A stretch of DNA of 7,173 nt. Source: Cyclobacteriaceae bacterium. GTDB lineage: Bacteria; Bacteroidota; Bacteroidia; Cytophagales; Cyclobacteriaceae. Each line of letters starts with the position of its first letter. Within the stretch, counting starts at the first letter, position 1. The stretch is from positions 1-7,173 of the forward strand of contig JANYDR010000241.1 in the NCBI GenBank assembly GCA_025363495.1. Reading direction: 5' to 3'. The notes beneath the pieces were generated by a model that did no database searches, was not told the origin of the DNA, and saw nothing but the letters and a program-made list of their open reading frames with translations. Both the position numbers and the translations under genes were made by a program. Shown piece by piece: positions 1 to 6,051 of this stretch.

Positions 1-264
1 ATTTGCCCTGCATTGCCGCCAAGTGGTGATGGTTTCCCTATAACTGGCAGAGTGAGGTCATACTTTCCAAACGGTATAGGATTGTATGATGTGGTTGGCA
101 ATGTTGCCGAAATGATTGATGAAAAAGGGAAGGCCTGTGGCGGAAGCTGGAATCACTTGCCTAGTGAATCAACGATTGTGAGTATCAATACTTATTCCGG
201 GACCAGCGGTGCGGTGGGGTTTAGAGTGTTTATGGAAGTGATTGATGGAAAGGATAATAAGTAA
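1..264 (+). CDS. FGE/SUMF1-fold (formylglycine-generating-enzyme-like) protein, C-terminal part
   Basis: The frame is open from the first base, so the gene starts upstream and only about 87 C-terminal codons are visible. They show the end of the FGE-sulfatase/SUMF1/EgtB/PvdO fold: N-G-I-G-L-Y-D-V-V-G-N-V-A-E-M at about 73-114, G-G-S-W at 139-150 and the closing G-F-R-V at 217-228. In true FGE the two catalytic copper-binding cysteines lie just after the G-G-S motif. Here that stretch reads GGSWNHLPSES, with no cysteine, so sulfatase-activating chemistry is unlikely. The 'NVAEM' variant is familiar from Bacteroidota FGE-fold proteins, and the gliding/type IX secretion lipoproteins GldJ and GldK share the fold. 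The fragment is too short to assign it to either. No C-terminal sorting domain follows. The stop (TAA) is two bases before the next ATG, which places it in one operon with the four secreted paralogues. The N-terminus, and any signal peptide, is not visible. Confidence 0.85.
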   Translation: MCPALPPSGDGFPITGRVRSYFPNGIGLYDVVGNVAEMIDEKGKACGGSWNHLPSESTIVSINTYSGTSGAVGFRVFMEVIDGKDNK

Positions 265-266
265 CA

Positions 267-1532
267 ATGAAAATTTTATTGTTTACTACATTCTTTATTT
301 TATTTAATGCTTTGAATCTGTATTCACAAGACGGGTTCAGATTTAAGGGAGAGTTGCGAAATTCTAAAACAAAGGAAGAAATTCCCTGGGCTTCACTATT
401 TATCAAGGGTACTTCACTTGGTGTTCCTTCCAACCAGCGGGGAGAGTTTGAATTTTTGATCGACAATCAATATAAAAATGATTCACTTGTCATTAGTGCT
501 TTAGGATATCAACGTATCAGCATTTTAATAAATGACCTTAAAAATGAGTACGCTGTTTTGAGACTTGAAGAAAAGGCGTATCAACTTAATGAAGTAACTA
601 TTGAGAGCCCCGATCTCTCAAGAATTGTGACAACGGCAATGGGTAAATGGATTGACAATTTTATGAATTCGGAGTACGAGTTTGAAAGTTTTTATCGAAC
701 CACTCAAATGGAAAATGGAAAATATGCAAGACTCTGGGAATGTGCCCTTAAAGGTTTTGATAAAGGTGACTATAGTGATAAGCAGAGTAGAGTAGATATC
801 GAATATCTGCAAATCAGAAAAAGCGATGATTATCGTGACGGCAGAACAAGATGGCTATATGCATTTTTTAAACCACAATTTATTTTTACCGGAGAAAATC
901 ACACGAGAAATAGAAAGGTTTTTGTAAGAAATATTGAAAAATCAGTTTATGACTATGAGTTGGATTCAATCCTTTATCTTAACAATGTGGCCGTCTATAT
1001 TATCAATGCACAAGTTAAAAGTGAAGTCAAAGAATTTTTATTTGATGTAAGATTTTATATAAGGGCTGACGATTTCATGTTTATTCAAATGGATTTTAAC
1101 GGAAAAAATAAACTTGAATATCTAAAGCCAAAGGGAATTCCCGGAAAACTAAAGCTGCGAATGGCTGAATATAAATCAACTTATGTCTTCAAAGAGATTG
1201 GCGATAAAATGTATATGTATTATCTAAATGTATTTGCAGCATTCAACTGGACCGACGATTCAGGTAAGGTTATTCATCAGGAGGAAAATTCTGAGGCAAT
1301 TATTCAGAATATTCATCCAGTCGCTAAAACTGAAAAATCTACTGTTAAGATAAACTTTCCCCAACATTCGTACGGAACCCCTTATACGAGTTATAATAGT
1401 TCCTTCTGGAAGAGTTATAACTTAGTTGGACAACTTCCTTATGGCAAAAATCTGGTGAAGGATCTGGAACGGGATACTTCTCTGGAGGAACAGTTCACAA
1501 AAAATGGCCCTGAACCAAAAGAGAAGAAATGA
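267..1532 (+). CDS. Secreted CarboxypepD_reg-like domain protein, paralogue 1 of 4
   Basis: This is a 421-aa exported protein of unknown function. Residues 1-20 form a signal peptide with a probable cut before Q21 and no lipobox cysteine. Residues about 24-112 form a carboxypeptidase-regulatory-like beta domain: P-W-A-S at 40-43, R-G-E-F-E-F at 58-63, S-A-L-G-Y at 77-81, and an L-N-E-V end at 107-110. Downstream it shares the family landmarks in weakened form: S-F-Y-R at 141-144 where the siblings have G-F-Y/H-R, and L-W-E-C-A-L-K-G-F-D at 156-165 where they have L-I-E-A-A..I-Y-D. It also has a V-Y-I-I strand at 243-246, Y-V-F-K-E-I-G-D-K-M-Y at 306-316, and the C-terminal F-W-K-S-Y-N at 380-385 followed by L-E-E-Q-F. 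It is the most diverged of the four at the central motif. No TonB plug, barrel or type IX sorting tail is seen, so periplasmic or outer-membrane-associated location is inferred. The ATG is two bases after the preceding stop. The last codon overlaps the next gene (ATGA). Confidence 0.92.
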   Translation: MKILLFTTFFILFNALNLYSQDGFRFKGELRNSKTKEEIPWASLFIKGTSLGVPSNQRGEFEFLIDNQYKNDSLVISALGYQRISILINDLKNEYAVLRLEEKAYQLNEVTIESPDLSRIVTTAMGKWIDNFMNSEYEFESFYRTTQMENGKYARLWECALKGFDKGDYSDKQSRVDIEYLQIRKSDDYRDGRTRWLYAFFKPQFIFTGENHTRNRKVFVRNIEKSVYDYELDSILYLNNVAVYIINAQVKSEVKEFLFDVRFYIRADDFMFIQMDFNGKNKLEYLKPKGIPGKLKLRMAEYKSTYVFKEIGDKMYMYYLNVFAAFNWTDDSGKVIHQEENSEAIIQNIHPVAKTEKSTVKINFPQHSYGTPYTSYNSSFWKSYNLVGQLPYGKNLVKDLERDTSLEEQFTKNGPEPKEKK

Positions 1533-2800
1533 TAAATCAATATTTTCAAATCATTCTATTGGTTGTTGGATTTTCAAATTTCAATAAAGCATTCGCTCAG
1601 TCGGATCTCCCAATTGCTGGAAAAGTAGTCGACGTAAAAAGCGGATTGCCATTGGGGTATGCAACCATCTCGATCAAAGGAAGGGGAATCGGAACGGTTA
1701 CCAATAACGATGGTGAATTTGAATTTCATATTTCCCAGAAGCATCTAAAAGACACATTGGTTGTTTCAATGCTGGGTTATTCAATCTATGAAATAATTGT
1801 TGAATCAATAGATCCGGGCAGTCTCTTTATTGTTTCTCTAAAAGAATCGGTTATTAATCTGAAGGAGGTTGTTGTAGTTGGCGACACCATATCTGCTAAT
1901 GGTATTTTCGCTAAGGCATATAAAAGATTAACGGAAACATTTCCGCAAGAGAAGTTCTTGCTTAATGGTTTTTATCGACAAATTAATACCGAGAACAATC
2001 GAAATGTTTTGCTGATAGAAGCCGCGCTTGAAATTTATGATAAAAATTATCAATTAAATCAAAATCTCAGTCTCCGGGAAAAAGTCGTGGTGAAACAAGT
2101 CAGGTCCAGCAATAGCCATTTTAAGGATGGTACGAAAAATTACTTTGAACAATCAAATACTCTGGCGACGCTGCTCAAATTTAATTTTACGCATTATAAA
2201 AATCCTTACGTGATGGGACGTAAAAATTTTGTACTCGATAGTGTCATGCAACTTAATGACAGAATAGTGTATGTTATAAGTAGTTCCAAAAAAGGTGATG
2301 ATGTGGCGAATTGCTTTACATTTTATATCGATACAAAGACCTTTGCGTTTTGGAGGATTGAAAACAGAAACGTTGCCCTTCCAGGAAAGTTTCTGCTGAA
2401 TTTTGACGTTGCTGTAAAAAAGAATAGGTCCCTTGTTTTGAAGCTCGTATCTGCCACGCAGACTTATCAATTTGAGGAGGTTGGCGGAAAGATGTTTTTG
2501 TCTCAGGCGGTATCCATCAGTAAAGGCCATGTTGTAAATAGTACTGACAATGAGGTTGTGAGTGAAGTAGCGGACGAGGATGCTTTAATTATAAATGAAG
2601 TTCAAGCAGGTGAGCAGATTAACATCCCAAATAAAGACCTGATGGACAATGCGAAAAATCTAATATTTTTTGAAAAAGATTATTCTCCTGATTTTTGGCT
2701 AAACTATAATCTTGCCAGACTGATTCCATTGACAAAAAAACAAATAAGTGATTTGGAAATAGAGATGCCGTTGGAGGAACAATTCAAACAAAAGAAATGA
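1529..2800 (+). CDS. Secreted CarboxypepD_reg-like domain protein, paralogue 2 of 4
   Basis: This is a 423-aa exported protein of unknown function. The signal peptide covers residues 1-23 and ends A-F-A|Q24. The carboxypeptidase-regulatory-like domain spans about 28-117, with G-K-V-V-D at 31-35, G-T-V-T-N-N-D-G-E-F-E-F at 55-66, S-M-L-G-Y at 80-84 and L-K-E-V-V-V at 111-116. The central family motif is complete: G-F-Y-R at 147-150 and L-I-E-A-A-L-E-I-Y-D at 162-171. The C-terminal half has alternating beta-strand-like segments: V-Y-V-I at 247-250, F-Y-I-D at 265-268, and Y-Q-F-E-E-V-G-G-K-M-F at 313-323. It ends with D-F-W-L-N-Y-N at 388-394 and L-E-E-Q-F-K-Q. The start is fixed by the ATGA overlap with paralogue 1 and by the signal peptide directly after it. 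The 3' end overlaps paralogue 3 in the same way. It is the closest to a consensus member, and its extracytoplasmic location is inferred from the signal peptide. Confidence 0.92.
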   Translation: MINQYFQIILLVVGFSNFNKAFAQSDLPIAGKVVDVKSGLPLGYATISIKGRGIGTVTNNDGEFEFHISQKHLKDTLVVSMLGYSIYEIIVESIDPGSLFIVSLKESVINLKEVVVVGDTISANGIFAKAYKRLTETFPQEKFLLNGFYRQINTENNRNVLLIEAALEIYDKNYQLNQNLSLREKVVVKQVRSSNSHFKDGTKNYFEQSNTLATLLKFNFTHYKNPYVMGRKNFVLDSVMQLNDRIVYVISSSKKGDDVANCFTFYIDTKTFAFWRIENRNVALPGKFLLNFDVAVKKNRSLVLKLVSATQTYQFEEVGGKMFLSQAVSISKGHVVNSTDNEVVSEVADEDALIINEVQAGEQINIPNKDLMDNAKNLIFFEKDYSPDFWLNYNLARLIPLTKKQISDLEIEMPLEEQFKQKK

Positions 2801-4041
2801 AACGAGCTTTAGCTGTAATATTCTTTTTAATGAGTGATTCATTCGTCTTCTCCCAAAATTCGGTTACGATTATTGGTAAGGTGATAAATGAGAAATCAGG
2901 AGAAGCATTGCCTTACGCTACTATTTCAATTGCGCACTCTTCTTATGGCACTGTTTCAAATGAATACGGAGAGTTTGAATTGAAAGTCCCTTTTCACTTA
3001 ATAAATGATACGTTAATGATATCCTATCTTGGTTTTAGACTTTATAAGGAAAAAATAACTGCTCAAACTGAATATAGAGTCTTTAAGTTGGAGGAAGCCT
3101 CTACAGTCCTTGATGACGTCCTGGTGAAAGATAAAAAACTTACCGCTGAAGACATTCTTTATAAAGCGATAGATAAGCTGTTGGAGAGATCGGATCTTCA
3201 GGATTTTAGACTTGAGGGATTTTATCGCGAAGTGCATAGTGCGAACAATAGAGTCATTGGACTAATTGAGGCCGCCTTTAGCATATATGACAATTCGTGC
3301 ACGCACCCAATGCAAAATATAGAAGTAGAGGAGTTTAGGAAAGTTGTTTCAGAAGAATTGAGTAATGTTCCGAGCAAGCAGTTGTATAAGCACAATAACC
3401 TGATGATGCTTTTTGGAACCAGTACTAATTTTGTTGTATTGGGAAGACAGGGATTAAAGAATGGAAAAACCACTTGGGCCATAGGTAAAAGACCATACAC
3501 TATTGAATCTATCTCAAGTTATAATGACAGGCCAGTGTATGTCATCAGTCATGTGAACGAGACTACTTCTTTAAGAATTATTATTGATGCTGATGATTTT
3601 TCGGTGTTACGAAATGAATATCATAGCAAACAGTCCATCAATGACTATAAGAATTATTTTTGGAAATATTCAGGCATCTCGGAGTCAACTTGTGGCTTTT
3701 ATGAAACCCGGCAGGTTTATGAATACTATGAATTTCAAGGTATGATATATCCACGTATTTTTCACCGGACAGATTATTCAGCATGTTTTGACTCAGCCAC
3801 AAAAAGGATAAAAAATACGAGTATCGGAAATTATGAGGCCCTTATCAGTAGTGTTGTGTTGAATAGTAAACCACCTTTTGATTTAAAAAGTCTTAAAAAA
3901 CATAAAGGATTAACCAAATTTAATTATGAATACCATCCTGATTTCTGGAGCAACTACACGATCATAAAGGATTTGCCTTTGGATGAGTCTACTTTAAAAC
4001 AGTTTGGTGGGTATGACAACCTTAATCGAAAATTTAAGTGA
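2797..4041 (+). CDS. Secreted CarboxypepD_reg-like domain protein, paralogue 3 of 4
   Basis: This is a 414-aa exported protein of unknown function, the shortest of the set. The signal peptide covers residues 1-19, with a cut before Q20. The regulatory-like domain spans about 23-110: G-K-V at 27-29, L-P-Y-A-T-I-S-I at 38-45, G-T-V-S-N-E-Y-G-E-F-E-L at 51-62 and S-Y-L-G-F at 76-80. The central motif is intact: G-F-Y-R-E at 141-145 and L-I-E-A-A-F-S-I-Y-D at 156-165. Then come V-Y-V-I at 247-250, I-I-I-D at 261-264, Y-E-Y-Y-E-F-Q-G-M-I-Y-P at 308-319 and D-F-W-S-N-Y-T at 382-388. It lacks the acidic L-E-E-Q-F tail of paralogues 1 and 2 and ends N-L-N-R-K-F-K. The ATG overlaps the preceding stop as ATGA. 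The last codons overlap the next gene as GTGA. A role shared with its three siblings, perhaps at the cell envelope, is inference. Confidence 0.92.
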   Translation: MKRALAVIFFLMSDSFVFSQNSVTIIGKVINEKSGEALPYATISIAHSSYGTVSNEYGEFELKVPFHLINDTLMISYLGFRLYKEKITAQTEYRVFKLEEASTVLDDVLVKDKKLTAEDILYKAIDKLLERSDLQDFRLEGFYREVHSANNRVIGLIEAAFSIYDNSCTHPMQNIEVEEFRKVVSEELSNVPSKQLYKHNNLMMLFGTSTNFVVLGRQGLKNGKTTWAIGKRPYTIESISSYNDRPVYVISHVNETTSLRIIIDADDFSVLRNEYHSKQSINDYKNYFWKYSGISESTCGFYETRQVYEYYEFQGMIYPRIFHRTDYSACFDSATKRIKNTSIGNYEALISSVVLNSKPPFDLKSLKKHKGLTKFNYEYHPDFWSNYTIIKDLPLDESTLKQFGGYDNLNRKFK

Positions 4042-5315
4042 GGTTAATTTTATTCATATTATTTTATTTCTTAGAGATAGCATATTGCATCGCTCAGGAC
4101 TTTGTGGTTATGAGAACAAAAATTCTTGACCGAAATTCGAACGAACCTTTACCCTATGCGAATATTGGCATTTCTAACTCATCTCGAGGGACAGTATCAT
4201 CAGAGTCAGGTGAGTTTGAATTTCATATACCCGAAAATTTAAAAGACGATTCTCTTAAAGTTTCCTATCTGGGATACAAGTCGTTCAAAAAAAGAATTTC
4301 AGATTTAAAGGAAACACAAATTATTTACCTGGAAGAATCGCCAACATTGTTGAGTGAGATCACCGTGTCTGATGATGGCGCGCGGAAATTGGTGGAGGAA
4401 GCATTGAAATCAATTCCAAAGATATATCCGACCACACCATATTTAATGGAGGGGTTTCATCGAAGTTGGGAGAAAGTAGATTATACAGATAGCATCAGTT
4501 ATCCGGGAACGCTTATCGAAGCGGCGGTAACAATTTATGATCCTGGGTATGCTCAGAAGAGAGTGAGTAGTAAAACGAAGGAAGCAATTTACCTGGATCA
4601 GGTTAGAAGAAGTGAAATAAGGGAGGGATGGGACTACGGAAGAACGAATATGTTGCGGACACAGCTTGATAGAAATTCTGTTCGCTATAATCGTGAGCCA
4701 AGTTTTATTTTTCTAAAGAACTTTCTGGATTTTCCAAACAGCCTGGTATATGAGTGGGAAGGCTCCACCCGAATAGATAATGAAACGGTTTCTATTGTTA
4801 AGATTGAAGTTCCTAACACCAGAAAGATCCCAGCCACCTATAGAGTTTATATAAGCGACGCTGATCACGCCATTCTTCGATTTGATTTATCCGGTTCGAA
4901 AAAGGAAATTGACTATTCCGTAGGTGAATGGCAGACAGAAAGCCTCCAATCGACCTATATTTTCAAGAGATATCAAATGAAAGTGTATCTGAGCTATACT
5001 AAAATCAGGTATACATTGAAAAAACTGGATATCAAGAATAAAAAAATCTTGCAGACGGAGGATTATTTCAGGGAGCTTTTGATCAATAATCTGATTACTG
5101 ATGATGTAGATGCCCTGCGAAAATCCCTGGCACAGAAAAAATCAAAGGAATTTTCTTTCGCGTTACAAGCGAAGGGGTACCATGAGGACTTTTGGAAGAA
5201 TTACAATGTGCTTCAGGAGAATCCGCTTGACAAGGAGATCGTTGAGTATTTTGACAAGAAGCACGCTGGCAGTAATCCATTTAAAGCAGCCGGTAAAAGA
5301 AAAATCAAGCGCTGA
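4038..5315 (+). CDS. Secreted CarboxypepD_reg-like domain protein, paralogue 4 of 4 (GTG start)
   Basis: This is a 425-aa exported protein of unknown function. The start is GTG inside a GTGA overlap with paralogue 3, supported by a signal peptide beginning at once (M-R-L-I-L-F, cut at about I-A19|Q20). C17 does not sit in a proper lipobox. The regulatory-like domain spans about 23-110, with L-P-Y-A-N-I at 38-43, G-T-V-S-S-E-S-G-E-F-E-F at 51-62, S-Y-L-G-Y at 76-80 and an L-S-E-I-T-V end at 105-110. The central motif is G-F-H-R at 139-142, with His for Tyr, and L-I-E-A-A-V-T-I-Y-D at 159-168. The loop between these two blocks is five residues longer than in the siblings. Further landmarks are V-Y-I-S at 271-274, Y-I-F-K-R-Y-Q-M-K-V-Y at 307-317 and D-F-W-K-N-Y-N at 384-390. 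The tail is strongly basic (K/R-rich over about 416-425), unlike the others. It is the last gene of the operon. The next gene lies on the opposite strand 37 bp away, and I see no clear hairpin terminator between them. Confidence 0.92.
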   Translation: MRLILFILFYFLEIAYCIAQDFVVMRTKILDRNSNEPLPYANIGISNSSRGTVSSESGEFEFHIPENLKDDSLKVSYLGYKSFKKRISDLKETQIIYLEESPTLLSEITVSDDGARKLVEEALKSIPKIYPTTPYLMEGFHRSWEKVDYTDSISYPGTLIEAAVTIYDPGYAQKRVSSKTKEAIYLDQVRRSEIREGWDYGRTNMLRTQLDRNSVRYNREPSFIFLKNFLDFPNSLVYEWEGSTRIDNETVSIVKIEVPNTRKIPATYRVYISDADHAILRFDLSGSKKEIDYSVGEWQTESLQSTYIFKRYQMKVYLSYTKIRYTLKKLDIKNKKILQTEDYFRELLINNLITDDVDALRKSLAQKKSKEFSFALQAKGYHEDFWKNYNVLQENPLDKEIVEYFDKKHAGSNPFKAAGKRKIKR

Positions 5316-5352
5316 GACTTTTGTTATACCTGCCACAAATTACGGGAGTTCC

Positions 5353-5631
5353 TCATCGGAAACCAGTTAATAATAGATAAACCAAAAGCACTAGAATAAC
5401 GCTTACGTGTACTACTAACCACGCCCTTTGGTACAGCGGTCTTTTACTCCACATCACACTCTGATCGAATGGATCAAAAATCAAAGCAATGCCCAGGTTT
5501 GACATGGCACTGGCGGTATCCTTATTTACGAAAATAAAGTAGATACCAAGCATCACGAAGGCGCCGTACATAACGCGGTTAAAAGTAATTGATCTTTCAC
5601 TTTGCCTGGAAGTGTCCTTAGTTGTAGTCAT
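5353..5631 (-). CDS. Small two-helix membrane protein, unknown function
   Basis: This is a 92-aa protein of a kind I do not recognise by name. After a polar, charged N-terminus (residues 1-18) it has a hydrophobic helix at about 20-35. A less hydrophobic segment, S-N-L-G-I-A-L-I-F, follows at 44-52. Then comes a distinctive loop, D-P-F-D-Q-S-V-M-W-S-K-R-P, at 53-65, and a second helix at about 71-89. The C-terminal tail is only three residues. The ATG (5631-5629) lies 3 bp after the stop of the other minus-strand gene, which suggests a two-gene transcript. The stop is TGA. The balanced composition, clean helix pattern and tight packing argue that this is a real gene and not a shadow. Its role is unknown. 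Its neighbour also has two predicted helices, so the two may form one membrane complex, but that is inference. Confidence 0.75.
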   Translation of the reverse strand: MTTTKDTSRQSERSITFNRVMYGAFVMLGIYFIFVNKDTASAMSNLGIALIFDPFDQSVMWSKRPLYQRAWLVVHVSVILVLLVYLLLTGFR

Positions 5632-5634
5632 ATT

Positions 5635-5856
5635 CTATGATTGATTAGAAGTTTTGCATGCTTTAGGTTGTTCGTCTGTGGAAATAAATACCGGAAGTAG
5701 CGAGCAACTTATCCCTACCCAAAAAATTATGGATGCTGATTCAAGGTCGTTTAACAGGAATATTATTGTCAGGGCCAGGATGGCGAACCCGGAAACTATT
5801 CCGAAGGCGAGAGCGAACTTTGCCTTTCCAAAAAGTAGGTTTTTAAGAGATTTCAT
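5635..5856 (-). CDS. Small two-helix membrane protein, unknown function
   Basis: This is a 73-aa protein with a basic N-terminus (M-K-S-L-K-N..G-K-A-K) followed by a hydrophobic helix at about 14-35. A short acidic turn (N-D-L-E) at 36-39 leads to a second helix at about 41-59, and a polar tail includes C67. The positive N-terminus suggests that both ends face the cytoplasm. It is the first gene of the minus-strand pair and diverges from the sigma factor gene. The ATG at 5856 is the only usual start in frame. The frame stays open upstream to 5898 and encodes a plausible N-E-Y/N-D-T-N-A-E-K-A-like polar stretch, but without a start codon. I do not recognise the family. Proximity to an ECF sigma factor makes shared regulation possible. 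Confidence 0.65.
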   Translation of the reverse strand: MKSLKNLLFGKAKFALAFGIVSGFAILALTIIFLLNDLESASIIFWVGISCSLLPVFISTDEQPKACKTSNQS

Positions 5857-5885
5857 CGCTTTTTCCGCATTAGTATCATTTTCAT
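5853..5885 (-). other. Possible 10-codon leader ORF overlapping the next start
   Basis: On the minus strand an ATG at 5885-5883 opens a 10-codon ORF (M-K-M-I-L-M-R-K-K-R). Its TGA overlaps the ATG of the 73-aa membrane protein gene by four bases (ATGA). The arrangement would allow translational coupling, and it copies the overlap style of the large operon. An ORF this short can occur by chance, and no ribosome-binding site is evident, so this is only a candidate. Confidence 0.2.
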
Positions 5886-6002
5886 ATTGAGAATTACGTC
5901 AGCCTGTAAATAATTTCATTCTTCGACTCTGTAATTAATTGGAGAGTTATGTTACTGATTTTGGCGGATTGGTAATATTTATAAAATGCTCATGCGGATA
6001 GC

Positions 6003-6029
6003 TAAACCTTCATGAAGAATATCGGTTTA
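6003..6029. promoter_or_regulatory. Inverted repeat upstream of the ECF sigma gene (possible operator)
   Basis: Perfect 6-bp arms TAAACC (6003-6008) and GGTTTA (6024-6029) are separated by 15 bp. The spacer begins with the palindrome TTCATGAA (6009-6016). The element ends 22 bp before the sigma factor start, so it could be an operator or lie in the mRNA leader. No protein is known to bind it. The call rests on symmetry and position only. Confidence 0.3.
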
Positions 6030-6033
6030 TGAA

Positions 6034-6047
6034 TCAGCGTTTGCTGA
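6034..6047 (+). promoter_or_regulatory. Small stem-loop just before the sigma factor start
   Basis: TCAGC (6034-6038) can pair with GCTGA (6043-6047) around a 4-base loop, GTTT. The structure ends four bases before the ATG at 6052, in the region a ribosome would cover, so folding could reduce translation. Five base pairs is short, and chance is possible. Confidence 0.25.
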
Positions 6048-6051
6048 AAGC

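Larger units (their letters stand above)
5857..6051. other. Divergent intergenic region between membrane-protein pair and sigma gene
   Basis: This 195-bp, AT-rich region must hold the promoters for both the minus-strand small membrane genes and the plus-strand sigma operon. I could not find a convincing Bacteroidota housekeeping promoter (TTTG, then TAnnTTTG at the usual spacing) on either strand. The nearest -7-like match is TGATTTTG at 5956-5963, one base off, and it has no good -33 partner. The visible structure is two inverted repeats next to the sigma start and a possible short leader ORF on the minus strand. Confidence 0.5.

Noticed and set aside
2153..2530. 125-codon minus-strand ORF inside paralogue 2
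   Set aside because: It is fully antisense to a conserved coding frame, and its translation shows no recognisable motif.
4086..4097. Cysteine near the signal peptide end of paralogue 4 as a lipoprotein site
   Set aside because: The residues before it (I-A-Y-C) do not fit a lipobox, since Tyr is at the -1 position, and the siblings have ordinary signal peptides ending before Gln.
1712..4229. Near-identical DNA words around the G-E-F-E-F-H-I codons of paralogues 2 and 4, considered as a direct repeat
   Set aside because: The identity is confined to about 20 bases encoding the most conserved motif of the domain, so protein conservation explains it without a DNA repeat.
5316..5352. Bidirectional terminator in the 37-bp convergent gap
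   Set aside because: I found no stem of useful length followed by a T run on either strand.
5110..5370. 86-codon plus-strand ORF overlapping the end of paralogue 4
   Set aside because: It lies in another frame of a well-supported gene, has an arginine-rich composition typical of a shadow frame, and runs into the convergent gene.
5654..5890. 78-codon plus-strand ORF opposite the 73-aa membrane protein
   Set aside because: It is antisense to a coherent two-helix membrane protein and has no domain or helix pattern of its own.
5956..5963. TGATTTTG resembling the Bacteroidota -7 promoter element TAnnTTTG upstream of the sigma gene
   Set aside because: It has one mismatch at the important second base, and the only upstream TTTG-like words (TCTG at 5928, ATTG at 5938) are imperfect or badly spaced.
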